Assembly: GCF_000764535.1 (NCBI RefSeq)
Contig: NZ_CP009571.1
Coordinates: forward strand, 3,410,001-3,474,000
Direction: 5' to 3'
Origin: Sphingomonas taxi
GTDB taxonomy: Bacteria > Pseudomonadota > Alphaproteobacteria > Sphingomonadales > Sphingomonadaceae
Length of the DNA stretch: 64,000 nt
Shown here one piece after another: positions 17,411 through 25,384 of this stretch. The translations under genes and the position numbers were made by a program. Position 1 is the stretch's first letter; each line of letters starts with the position of its first letter. A model generated the notes under the pieces. That model saw only the letters and a program-made list of their open reading frames with translations, was not told the DNA's origin and made no database searches.

Positions 17411-18222
17411 CAGAGGGTCCTCTTCGTCTTGCTGGCCAGCGCGGCCGCGATTGCGGCGCGGGCGACCGGCGCCATGCGGGCGTAGCCGGCGGCGAGCGGA
17501 TGGATGCCGTCGACGGTATAGTCGCGACCCATCAGCCCGTTGTCGTCGGCGAGCGCGGTTTCGTAATCGGCGAAGGCATAGCCGCGCCGCTTGCAGAAGC
17601 CGCGTAGCCATTGGTTGAGCGCGTGCAATTCGGCGGGCTTGCGCTCGCGCACCACGTCGCGCGCGGCGGGGGTGTAATCGTTGACCGGCAGCAGCGCGCC
17701 GAACACCATTGCGATACCGTGGCGGTCGGCGATGTCGGCCATCGCCTGCCAATGGTCTTCGATCTGCTCGGGGGTCTCGCGTTGCAGCACGCCCTGCACG
17801 TCGTTGACGCCGGCGAGGATCACCACGGCCGCGGGCCGCAGGGCCACGACGTCGGGCAGGAAGCGCAGCAGCAATTGCGCGGTCACCTGCCCGCCGATGC
17901 CGCGATTGACATAGGGCTGGCCGGGGAAGCTGGCGGCGAGATCCCAGCGGTCGGTTATGGAGTCGCCGAGGAAGACGACGCGCTGCTCACCGGCGCGCGG
18001 CGGTGGCAGCGCCGCATTGGCGGGCGCGTAGAGATAGCGTTCGCCGAAATCCTCCATCAGCACCGGCACCAGCCGCGCGCGATAGGGACCGAGCCACGGA
18101 CCCCAATCCTTCTCGACTGCAGTGCGACGTGGCGGCGCGCTCTGATAGTCGCGCCCCCGCGCGCCGCCGGCGAGCAGCAGCGCCGCCAGCGCGAACGGGA
18201 TGGCCGCCATCCGGCGGTTCAT
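17410..18222 (-). CDS. secreted SGNH/GDSL-type esterase (fucose locus, 1)
   Basis: Encodes 270 aa with an N-terminal signal (AIPFALAALLLAGGARG). SGNH blocks: VVFLGDSITDRW, VNRGIGGQVTAQLL, VILAGVNDVQG and DGIHPLAAGY. It shares layout and many residues with the following esterase gene, pointing to tandem duplication with divergence, perhaps to different acetyl positions. It overlaps the IclR gene by 4 nt, an unusual direct coupling of a regulator to secreted enzymes. Confidence 0.87.
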   Translation of the reverse strand: MNRRMAAIPFALAALLLAGGARGRDYQSAPPRRTAVEKDWGPWLGPYRARLVPVLMEDFGERYLYAPANAALPPPRAGEQRVVFLGDSITDRWDLAASFPGQPYVNRGIGGQVTAQLLLRFLPDVVALRPAAVVILAGVNDVQGVLQRETPEQIEDHWQAMADIADRHGIAMVFGALLPVNDYTPAARDVVRERKPAELHALNQWLRGFCKRRGYAFADYETALADDNGLMGRDYTVDGIHPLAAGYARMAPVARAAIAAALASKTKRTL

Positions 18223-19001
18223 GCGGTCTCGGCCGTGCCGGCGAGATCGCCGAGCGCTGGATCGAGCGCCGCGGCAATGGTCGCGGCGGCGGCGCGCAGC
18301 ACGTCCTGCGTTTGGGCGATCGGTACCAGGCTGCCGGGGCCGTCGACGAATGGCACGGTGAGCGCGGCGCGGGCGGCGCCGAACGACAGGATCGGGACGG
18401 ACAGATCGGTGATGCCGTTGAGCAGCGGGCTCGGCGACGTGCCGCCGCCTGCGGCGAGGATCGCGGCGAGCTGGGTGGCGAGCGCGGCGTCGTCGATCGT
18501 GTCACCGGTTGCGCGGACCTCGTCGAGCATCGCCGCACGCGTGTCCTCGGGCTGGAAGGCGAGCAGGATGCGGCCCGAGGCGGAGCGGTGGAGCGGCCGG
18601 CGATAGCCGACGCGCACCGCGAAGCCGGAGAGGCCCGGCGCCTCGACCCCGGCGATCGCCACCATCTCCGCGCCCGAGACGACGACGAGGTGGCAGCTCT
18701 GCCCGGTTTGACGTGCCAGCGTGCGCATCACCGGCAGCGCGGTGGAGACGAGATCGCGCACCGGCGGCTGTCCCATGCTGAGCGCGAAGAGCCGGTTGGT
18801 GAGCCGATAGCCGTCGTCGCCACGCGCGATGTAGCGATGCGCCTCGAGCACCTGCAGCATCCGGAAGATCTCGCTGACCGAGCGGCCGAGCGCGGTCGAG
18901 ACGTCCGACATGGTGAGCGGCACGCTCGACGCGGCGAGCAGCTCGAGGATTTCGAGCCCCTTGGTCAATGCGGGCGCCTGATAGCGCACTTTGGTCGTCA
19001 T
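18219..19001 (-). CDS. IclR-family transcriptional regulator
   Basis: Encodes 260 aa. An N-terminal winged helix (ALTKGLEILELLA, LTMSDVSTALGRSVSEIFRMLQVLEAHRYI) is followed by an IclR effector domain (LARQTGQSCHLVVVSGAEM, GYRRPLHRSASGRILLAF). It stands first in the esterase/fucosidase operon and is divergent from the FucP operon, so control of both arms by a fucose pathway intermediate is the natural reading. GGGGGAGG precedes the ATG. A TGAAA/TTTCA dyad in the shared promoter region may be its site. Confidence 0.92.
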   Translation of the reverse strand: MTTKVRYQAPALTKGLEILELLAASSVPLTMSDVSTALGRSVSEIFRMLQVLEAHRYIARGDDGYRLTNRLFALSMGQPPVRDLVSTALPVMRTLARQTGQSCHLVVVSGAEMVAIAGVEAPGLSGFAVRVGYRRPLHRSASGRILLAFQPEDTRAAMLDEVRATGDTIDDAALATQLAAILAAGGGTSPSPLLNGITDLSVPILSFGAARAALTVPFVDGPGSLVPIAQTQDVLRAAAATIAAALDPALGDLAGTAETA

Positions 19002-19189
19002 ATGCCCTCCCCCGGGTCGTCGTTCTTACGTTGCGGCTTGCCGCCGTTCTTCGTCCACCCGTCACCCCGTTCCCGGGGCCACCGGGCCACCGGGGAGGTG
19101 ACGGAGCAAGTGGGCGACGACGTGTCCCTCGTCCTGCCGATGCGCCATCCCACCTCGTAAGTGCGCAGCGTGGCAAGGAAAATCCGCAG

Positions 19190-19213
19190 ATGAAAGTGAT
19201 TTTTACATTTCAT
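19190..19213. promoter_or_regulatory. candidate IclR operator
   Basis: ATGAAA (19190-19195), 12 nt, then TTTCAT (19208-19213), an AT-rich dyad in a GC-rich region between the IclR gene and fucP. IclR-family sites are often A/T-rich dyads of this kind. The rest of the 289-nt divergent region holds no gene. Confidence 0.4.
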
Positions 19214-19290
19214 ATCGCGGCGGGAGGGCATAGACCCTCGGTCAAATCCCGCGAACCGCGACCGTTCGTGGAGAGAGTGGGAGAGGTTTA

Positions 19291-20532
19291 ATGAACCCGA
19301 GCGTCGCCGTACAGGACGATGATGGCGCAATGCCCGCCGGTCGCGGCGCGCTGCTGCTGACGATCGGCCTGTTCTTCCTGTGGGGCATGGCCAACAATCT
19401 CAACGACATCCTGATCGCACATTTCCGCGCGGTGTTCACGTTGAGCGATCTGCAATCAGGCCTCGTCCAGTCGGCCTTCTACCTCGGCTATTTCTGCTTC
19501 GCGATTCCCGGCGCGATCGTGATGCAGCGGTTCGGCTACAAGACCGCGGTGGTGCAGGGGCTGGTGCTGTTCGGCATCGGTGCCTTGCTGTTCTGGCCGG
19601 CGTCGCTGATGCTGAGCTACGGCTTCTTCCTGCTCGCGCTGTTCGTCATCGCCAGCGGCCTCGCCTTCCTCGAAACCGCGGCCAATCCGATGGTCGCCGC
19701 GCTCGGCAGCGCGGAGACCGCGGAGCGGCGGCTCAACCTCGCGCAGGCGTTCAATCCGTTGGGTTCGATCGCCGGCGTGACGCTCGGCGCGACCTTCATC
19801 CTCGCCGACGAGCGCGCGGGCGACGTCGCCGCCGCCTCTGCGGTGCGGTTGCCGTATCTCGTCATCGCCTTGCTCGTCTTCGCCTGGGCGGCGGTGATCG
19901 TCGTCACGCGCTTTCCCGCGGTGGCGACGCGGCCCAGCGAACCGGAGGCACGCACGCCCGGCGCCTATCGCAAATTGCTGGCGTCGCCGCGCTATCTCGC
20001 CGGGGTGGGCACGCAATTCCTCTACGTCGGCGCGCAGGTCGGGGTGTGGAGTTTCCTCATCCGCTATGTCGCGGTCGAGCTGCCGTCGCTCGGCACGCAG
20101 CGCGCGGCGTGGCTGCTGACGCTGTCGCTGGCGTTGTTCATGGCCGGACGGTTCGTCGGCGCGGCGCTGATGGCGCGTATCTCGGGCGCGCGGTTGATGC
20201 TGATCTTCGCGGTCGTCGATGCATTGCTGTGCGCGGTCGCCGCATTCGTCGGCGGGCCGGTCGGCGTCGCGGCGCTGGTGCTGTCGAGCGCGCTGATGTC
20301 GATCATGTATCCGACGATCTTCGTGCTGACGCTGCGCGGGCTCGGTCCGCTCACCAAGCCGGGGGCGTCGCTGCTGGTGATGGCGATCATCGGTGGCGCG
20401 GTGCTGACCGCGGTGATGGGCTATGTGTCCGACATCGGGTCGATCCGCTTCGCGATGCTGGTGCCCGCCGCCTGTTTCGTCGGCGTCGCGCTGTTCGCGC
20501 GGCTGCATCGCGGCACGGCGGTGACGGCATGA
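19291..20532 (+). CDS. fucP: FucP-like L-fucose permease (MFS)
   Basis: Encodes 413 aa with about 12 membrane segments. The start of the transport domain, LFFLWGMANNLNDILIAHF, and the following QSGLVQSAFYLGYF and FIASGLAFLETAANP-like blocks (here VIASGLAFLETAANP) are the usual signature of the fucose/glucose-galactose MFS family. It imports L-fucose with protons. GGGAGAGG precedes the ATG. It heads a four-gene operon, divergent from the IclR/fucosidase operon, and overlaps the next gene by 4 nt. Confidence 0.9.
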   Translation: MNPSVAVQDDDGAMPAGRGALLLTIGLFFLWGMANNLNDILIAHFRAVFTLSDLQSGLVQSAFYLGYFCFAIPGAIVMQRFGYKTAVVQGLVLFGIGALLFWPASLMLSYGFFLLALFVIASGLAFLETAANPMVAALGSAETAERRLNLAQAFNPLGSIAGVTLGATFILADERAGDVAAASAVRLPYLVIALLVFAWAAVIVVTRFPAVATRPSEPEARTPGAYRKLLASPRYLAGVGTQFLYVGAQVGVWSFLIRYVAVELPSLGTQRAAWLLTLSLALFMAGRFVGAALMARISGARLMLIFAVVDALLCAVAAFVGGPVGVAALVLSSALMSIMYPTIFVLTLRGLGPLTKPGASLLVMAIIGGAVLTAVMGYVSDIGSIRFAMLVPAACFVGVALFARLHRGTAVTA

Positions 20533-21815
20533 GCGTGGCCGCGCTGCCGCGTTTCGGCATGGGAACCGCGGCGATCGGCAACCTGTATCGCGTCGTCGGC
20601 GATGACGAGGCGATGGCGACGGTCGCCGCGGCGCTGGCGGCCGGGATCGCCTATTTCGACACCGCGCCGCATTACGGCTTCGGCCTCGCCGAGCGGCGGC
20701 TGGGGGCGGCGCTCGCCGCACACGACCCGGCGGGGCGGGCGCTGGTCTCGACCAAGGTCGGGCGGCTGTTGGTGCCGACCGAGGCGCAGGGCACCCGGCA
20801 CGGCTTCGTCGATGCCGATCCGTTCGAGCCGGCGTTCGATTACGGCGCGGACGGCATTCGTGCGTCGTTCGCGGCGAGCCTCGCGCGGCTGCAACGCGAG
20901 CGCATTGATCTGTTGTTCGCGCACGATCTCGGCCGGATGACGCATGGCGACGATCATCCCCGGCATCTCGCCGCCTTCCTCGACGGCGGGCATGCGGCGA
21001 TGGTTGGCTTGAAGGAGGCCGGCGCGGTCGGGGGAATCGGCATCGGCGTCAACGAGATCGCGGTGTGCGACGAATTGCTCGACCACGTCGATCTCGACGT
21101 CATCCTGCTCGCCGGACGCTATACGCTGCTCGACCGCAGCGCGGCGCGGCTGCTCGATCGTTGCGCCGAGCGCGGCGTGCGGGTGATCGTCGGCGGGCCG
21201 TACAATAGCGGTATCCTCGCCGCCGACCCCGCCGAGGCCGATCCGCAGCGGCTGCATTACGATTATGCGGCGCCCGACGCGGCGATCGTCGCGCGGACCC
21301 GGGCGCTGGCCGCCGCCTGTGCGCAGGCGGGGGTGGCGCTGCCCACCGCGGCGTTGCATTTCCCGCTGCGCCACCCGGCGGTCGCCTGCGTCGTCGCCGG
21401 GCTGGTCGGCGAGGATCAGGTCGCGGCGATGGTGGCGCGGATCGCGACGCCGGTGCCCGCCGCCGCCTGGCCGCTGCTCGATCCCCTCCCGCAACCGGAG
21501 CCGACGTCTACCGTGACCAACCAGTTGATCCTGCTCCACCCCGACGACAACGTCCTGATCTGCGTCGCGCCGATCGCGGCGGGCGACGTGCTGCCGATCG
21601 GCGGCGGCACCGTGCCGGCGCGCGAGGGCATCACCGTCGGCCACAAGATCGCGCGGCATCGCCTCGCGCTGGGCGACAAGGTCATCAAATATGGCGCGCC
21701 GATCGGGTCGATGACCGCGGCCGCCGACACCGGCGATTGGGTCCATATGCACAATATGAAAAGCGACTATATCGCCAGCCACACGCGCGCGACGATGACC
21801 GAGGCACGGGCATGA
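20529..21815 (+). CDS. aldo/keto reductase fused to UxaA-type SAF domain
   Basis: Encodes 428 aa. Residues 1 to about 320 are an aldo/keto reductase of the L-fucose/D-threo-aldose dehydrogenase type: tetrad Asp and Tyr in AYFDTAPHYGFG, Lys in STKVG, His in LFAHDLGR. From about residue 329 the chain continues without a stop into a SAF domain (NQLILLHPDDNVLICVAPIAAGD, GHKIARHRLALGD, IKYGAPIG), the part that forms the N-terminal or small chain of altronate-dehydratase-type enzymes. The large chain is the next gene. A GTG at 21513 with GGAG 12 nt before it could also make the SAF domain (100 aa) separately. Predicted role: oxidation of L-fucose to the lactone, and half of the fuconate dehydratase. 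Confidence 0.82.
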   Translation: MSVAALPRFGMGTAAIGNLYRVVGDDEAMATVAAALAAGIAYFDTAPHYGFGLAERRLGAALAAHDPAGRALVSTKVGRLLVPTEAQGTRHGFVDADPFEPAFDYGADGIRASFAASLARLQRERIDLLFAHDLGRMTHGDDHPRHLAAFLDGGHAAMVGLKEAGAVGGIGIGVNEIAVCDELLDHVDLDVILLAGRYTLLDRSAARLLDRCAERGVRVIVGGPYNSGILAADPAEADPQRLHYDYAAPDAAIVARTRALAAACAQAGVALPTAALHFPLRHPAVACVVAGLVGEDQVAAMVARIATPVPAAAWPLLDPLPQPEPTSTVTNQLILLHPDDNVLICVAPIAAGDVLPIGGGTVPAREGITVGHKIARHRLALGDKVIKYGAPIGSMTAAADTGDWVHMHNMKSDYIASHTRATMTEARA

Positions 21816-23023
21816 TCCGCGGCTATGCGCGCGCCGACGGCCGCAAGGGCATCCGCAACACCGTCGCGGTCGCCTATCTGGTCGAATGCGCGCATCACGT
21901 CGCGCGGCGGATCGTCGACAAGGCGGACGATCCCGACGTCCATCTGATCGGCTTTCCCGGCTGCTATCCTAATGCCTATGCCGCCAAGGTGATGGAGGCG
22001 GTGGCGACGCATCCCAACGTCGGCGGACTGGTGATCGTCTCGCTCGGCTGCGAGAGCTTCGACCGCGAGCGGTTGCAGGCGCTGGTCGCGGCGAGCGGGC
22101 GGCCGGCCGAGCTGCTCGTCATCCAGCAGACGGGCGGCACCGCCGCGACGATCGCCGCCGGCCTCGCCGCGGTGGCACGCGTGCAGGCGGAGATCGCCGG
22201 CGTGGAGCGCGTGGCGATGGGGATCGACGAATTGGTCGTCGGCACGATCTGCGGCGGCTCGGACGGCACCAGCGGCATCACCGCCAATCCGGCGGTCGGC
22301 CGCGCCTTCGATACGCTGGTCGGGGCCGGCGCGACCTGCATCTTCGAGGAGACGGGTGAACTCGTCGGCTGCGAGGGGATCATGGCCGATCGCGCGATCA
22401 CCCCCGAACTGGGCGAGGAATTGATCGCCAGCGTCGCCAAGGCCGAACGTTACTATACGATCATGGGCTTCGGCAGCTTCGCCCCCGGCAATGCCGAGGG
22501 CGGACTGACGACGCAGGAAGAGAAATCGATGGGGGCCTATTCCAAATCGGGCTCCTCGCCGATCAGTGGCATCATCAAGCCCGGCGACGTGCCGCCGGCG
22601 GGCGGGCTGTATCTGCTCGACGTGGTGCCCGACGGCGAGCCGCGCTTCGGCTTTCCCAACATCTCCGACAATGCCGAGATCGTCGAGATGATCGCGTCGG
22701 GCTGTCACCTGACGATCTTCACCACCGGGCGCGGCTCCGTGGTGGGATCGGCGATCGCGCCGGTGATCAAGGTGTGCGCCAATCCCGAGACCGCGCGGCG
22801 CCTCGCCGCCGACATGGACATCAACGCCGGCCGTATCCTCGAAGGCGCGGCGACGCTGGACGAGGTGGGCGCCGAGATCGTCGATGCGGTGCTTGCCGTC
22901 GCGGGCGGGCAGCGCAGCGTCTCCGAAGAGCTGGGCCATCGCGAATTCATCCTCACCTACAAGGCTTTCGACCCGATCGGCCCGGCCTGCCTGCCGATCG
23001 CCCAACGCAGGACTGCAGCATGA
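21812..23023 (+). CDS. UxaA-family dehydratase, large chain (probable L-fuconate dehydratase)
   Basis: Encodes 403 aa matching the C-terminal domain of UxaA/altronate-dehydratase-like enzymes: GYARADGRKGIRNTVAV, GFPGCYPNAYA, GLVIVSLGCES, GTICGGSDGTSGITANP and a C-terminal region with DMDINAGRILEG. Conserved Cys residues sit in the GCYPN, LGCES and TICGGSDG blocks. In Campylobacter jejuni, a split pair of this type acts in fucose breakdown, so L-fuconate dehydratase is the best guess here. The start overlaps the fused AKR-SAF gene by 4 nt, fitting assembly of the two chains. Confidence 0.82.
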   Translation: MIRGYARADGRKGIRNTVAVAYLVECAHHVARRIVDKADDPDVHLIGFPGCYPNAYAAKVMEAVATHPNVGGLVIVSLGCESFDRERLQALVAASGRPAELLVIQQTGGTAATIAAGLAAVARVQAEIAGVERVAMGIDELVVGTICGGSDGTSGITANPAVGRAFDTLVGAGATCIFEETGELVGCEGIMADRAITPELGEELIASVAKAERYYTIMGFGSFAPGNAEGGLTTQEEKSMGAYSKSGSSPISGIIKPGDVPPAGGLYLLDVVPDGEPRFGFPNISDNAEIVEMIASGCHLTIFTTGRGSVVGSAIAPVIKVCANPETARRLAADMDINAGRILEGAATLDEVGAEIVDAVLAVAGGQRSVSEELGHREFILTYKAFDPIGPACLPIAQRRTAA

Positions 23024-23751
23024 GTAAACGACTGGACGGGAAGGTGGCTTTGGTCACCGCAGCGGCGCGCGGCATCGGCCGTGCGACGGCGGAGCGATTC
23101 GCCGCCGAGGGGGCGCGGGTGATCGCCACCGACCGCGACCTCGACGCGCTCGACGGGATCGTCGGTTGCGAAACGCGCGCGCTCGACGTCACCGACGGCG
23201 CGGCGGTGACCGCGCTGGCGGCGGAGATCGGGCGGATCGACGTGCTCGCCAACGTCGCCGGCATCGTCCACGCCGGCACCATCCTCGATTGCAGCGAGGC
23301 GGAATGGGATCAGGCGATCGCGATCAACATGACCGCGATGTACCGCACCGTCCGCGCCTTCCTGCCGGCGATGCTGGCGGGCGGCGGCGGCGCGATCGTC
23401 AACGTCTCGTCGATCGCCAGTTCGGTGAAGGGCATTCCCAACCGCTTCGCTTACGGCGCGACCAAGGCGGGCGTCATCGGCCTGACCAAGGCGGTCGCCG
23501 CCGACTTCGTCGGCCAGGGCATTCGCTGCAACGCGATCTGCCCCGGCACGATCGACACGCCGTCGTTGCAGCAGCGGCTGCACGACACCGGCGATTATGC
23601 GGCGGCGCAGGCGGCGTTCGTCGCACGCCAGCCGATGGGGCGGCTCGGCCGGGCCGAGGAGATCGCCGCGCTGGCCTTGTATCTGGCGAGCGACGAGGCG
23701 GCGTTCACCACCGGCGCGGTGCATGTCATCGACGGCGGCTGGGTGAATTGA
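23020..23751 (+). CDS. SDR dehydrogenase, probable 2-keto-3-deoxy-L-fuconate dehydrogenase
   Basis: Encodes 243 aa, a classical short-chain dehydrogenase: nucleotide motif TAAARGIGRA, NVAGI, the active-site NVSSIAS and YGATK (Tyr-X3-Lys), then CPGTIDTPS. Overall it resembles the SDR that oxidises 2-keto-3-deoxy-L-fuconate in the Xanthomonas fucose pathway. It overlaps the dehydratase gene by 4 nt and closes the operon. The lactonase and the last hydrolase or aldolase of such a pathway are not found in this window. Confidence 0.83.
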   Translation: MSKRLDGKVALVTAAARGIGRATAERFAAEGARVIATDRDLDALDGIVGCETRALDVTDGAAVTALAAEIGRIDVLANVAGIVHAGTILDCSEAEWDQAIAINMTAMYRTVRAFLPAMLAGGGGAIVNVSSIASSVKGIPNRFAYGATKAGVIGLTKAVAADFVGQGIRCNAICPGTIDTPSLQQRLHDTGDYAAAQAAFVARQPMGRLGRAEEIAALALYLASDEAAFTTGAVHVIDGGWVN

Positions 23752-23911
23752 GCGGCGGACCGTCCTCCCTCGGCATGGCGGCTAAACCGCGGATGAACGC
23801 CGCATTCCGGCTCGGTTCAGCCCGACTCGCCTAAACGACATGCAACACGCTCGCCGCTCTGTGCGTTTGGACCAGATACTCCGAGCGTCGTGTTAGAGGA
23901 GGTTCGACGTG

Positions 23912-24277
23912 ATGAATGCGATGTTGAAGAAAGCAGGTCTGGGGATCGCGCTTGCCGCGACCGCGCTGACGGCGGCGGCGCCGGCGGATGCGCAGCGTTG
24001 GGGCGGCTATCGCCATTACCACCGTGGTAACGGCGGCAGCGTCGCGGCGGGCGCGTTGCTCGGCGGCATCGTCGGGCTCGGCATCGGTGCGGCGGTCGCG
24101 GGCAGCAACCGCGATCGCTATTACGACCGCGGCTATTATTACGATGCGCCGCCGCCCCCGCCGCGGGTGGTCTATCGCGACGAATATTACGCGCCGCCGC
24201 CCCCGCCGCCGCGCGTGGTGGTCCGCGAGCGCTATTACGATTACGGCCCGCGCTACGGATATGGCTACGGCTACTGA
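23912..24277 (+). CDS. small secreted glycine-zipper/Pro-Tyr-rich protein
   Basis: Encodes 121 aa: signal peptide ending at ADAQ, a glycine-zipper segment (AAGALLGGIVGLGIGAAVAGS) and a tail made of PPPPPRVV repeats with YYD/RYGYGYGY runs. Such proteins are common in sphingomonads and are taken to be envelope proteins of unknown role. AGGAGG at 23897-23902 lies 9 nt before the ATG; a GTG at 23909 is an equal alternative. The gene is single, followed by a strong terminator. Confidence 0.75.
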   Translation: MNAMLKKAGLGIALAATALTAAAPADAQRWGGYRHYHRGNGGSVAAGALLGGIVGLGIGAAVAGSNRDRYYDRGYYYDAPPPPPRVVYRDEYYAPPPPPPRVVVRERYYDYGPRYGYGYGY

Positions 24278-24302
24278 CGCTTGCGGCAGTTTCGTCGGGA
24301 AG

Positions 24303-24335
24303 GCGGCGCGGACATCCTTGTCCGCGCCGCTTTTT
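24303..24335 (+). terminator. strong intrinsic terminator
   Basis: A perfect 12-bp stem gcggcgcggaca/tgtccgcgccgc (24303-24314 with 24319-24330) around a tcct loop, followed by TTTTTC. It ends the small secreted protein gene. Confidence 0.88.
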
Positions 24336-24373
24336 CGTAGCGGGGCCGGGGCGATGCCGCTAAGCGCGGCGCC

Positions 24374-24649
24374 ATGACCGATACGCCCCCCGATCGCCTG
24401 TCGACCGATCCGTCGAGCCCCTATTTCGACCAAGCCGCGCTGGAGCGCGGCATCGGCATCCGCTTCAAGGGCGCCGAGCGCCGCGACGTCGAGGAATATG
24501 ACCGCCCCGCCGGCTGGATCCGCGTCGCCTTGGGCAAGAAGGTCGACCGCCACGGCCGTCCGCTGACGCTGAAGCTGTCGGGCGAGGTCGAGGCATGGTT
24601 CGAGCGGCCGGGCGCGGATGCCGCGGGTGAGGACGACGTCGAGGGCTGA
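24374..24649 (+). CDS. DUF3297 family protein
   Basis: Encodes 91 aa and reads as DUF3297: PDRLSTDPSSPYFDQAALERG, IRFKGAERRDVEEYD, RVALGKKVDRHGRPLTLKLSGEVEAWF. The family is a short conserved proteobacterial protein with no known function. Its length is normal. It stands alone between a terminator and the convergent ArsR gene. Confidence 0.85.
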   Translation: MTDTPPDRLSTDPSSPYFDQAALERGIGIRFKGAERRDVEEYDRPAGWIRVALGKKVDRHGRPLTLKLSGEVEAWFERPGADAAGEDDVEG

Positions 24650-24715
24650 GCGCCGCCTCAGGATATGCGGACGGCGTGGGGGGCGACTCCCGCGCCTTTT
24701 TCTTGCCCGGGATCG

Positions 24716-25045
24716 TCAGCCCGCGGCGGGCGGGGGGCGGAGCGCCGCCCAATCGCCGGCGATGGCATCCAGCGTACGACGCGCGGCGTCGAGCGCACCG
24801 GGCTTGCTGCGGTAATGGGTCTCGCGGCCGAGCCGTTCGACGGTGACGAGGCCGGCATCTTCGAGCACGCGCAGATGCTTGGTGACCGCTTGGCGCGTCA
24901 TGCCGGCATTGGTGGACAGCCGTGCGATCGAGCGGCCGGGGCCGCTGCGCAGGATGATGAGCAGCGACAGCCGCGTCGGGTCCGATAGCGCCGCAAACAG
25001 GCGGGCGGCCTGCACCGGCTTCGGCATCGGCGTGGAGGGAGGCAT
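24716..25045 (-). CDS. ArsR-family HTH regulator
   Basis: Encodes 109 aa with an ArsR winged helix: FAALSDPTRLSLLIIL, SIARLSTNAGMTRQAVTKHLRVLEDAGLV. No cysteine metal-site motif (ELCVCDL-like) is visible, so it is of the non-metal type often paired with SRPBCC proteins, though no such gene is adjacent. The ATG at 25045 has AAAGG about 7 nt upstream; a TTG at 25051 is less likely. Two identical dyads just upstream suggest autoregulation. Confidence 0.87.
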   Translation of the reverse strand: MPPSTPMPKPVQAARLFAALSDPTRLSLLIILRSGPGRSIARLSTNAGMTRQAVTKHLRVLEDAGLVTVERLGRETHYRSKPGALDAARRTLDAIAGDWAALRPPPAAG

Positions 25046-25070
25046 CGGCAACCTTTCGGCTGCGCCTGTC

Positions 25071-25086
25071 GCAACCGGGAAGTTGC
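25071..25086. promoter_or_regulatory. ArsR operator candidate, copy 1
   Basis: GCAAC-N6-GTTGC dyad, 25 nt upstream of the ArsR start codon. It is the same as copy 2 in arms and spacing; the two centres are 38 bp apart. Confidence 0.6.
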
Positions 25087-25108
25087 TTATGATTGGAAGG
25101 ATTTAAGT

Positions 25109-25124
25109 GCAACCGCGATGTTGC
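25109..25124. promoter_or_regulatory. ArsR operator candidate, copy 2
   Basis: Second GCAAC-N6-GTTGC dyad with a different 6-bp centre, which shows that the arms are what is conserved. It fits dimer binding by the adjacent ArsR protein. Confidence 0.6.
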
Positions 25125-25209
25125 GCGAGGCAAACGGTGCGGCCGACCACCGATCGGAGATGACGAGTAGCATGCGTTGGCTGCGATGTCACGGAGCTGC
25201 TGTCATCCG

Positions 25210-25296
25210 TCCGTCATGCCGGACTCGATCCAGCATCCCGCTTTTCGTCACCGACGAGAAAGAAGCGGGACCCCGGCGCAAGGCCGGGGTGACGGG
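25210..25296. repeat. REP-like intergenic inverted repeat
   Basis: Imperfect inverted repeat built from a gtcatgccgg...catcccgctt arm and an aagcgggacc...ggggtgacg arm, of the kind found many times in alphaproteobacterial genomes. The short reading frame across it is not a gene. Confidence 0.6.
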
Positions 25297-25384
25297 AGGA
25301 TAGCGGAGGCCTGACACGCCGCTCATGCTTCGCGCGTTCGATGCCGTCGTGACCGTCCTTCAACCTTACGGAGCAGGCTCTCCG

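Noticed and set aside
25118..25303. 61-aa frame downstream of the ArsR operators
   Set aside because: Most of it lies in an intergenic inverted repeat, and it has no ribosome site; not taken as the ArsR target.
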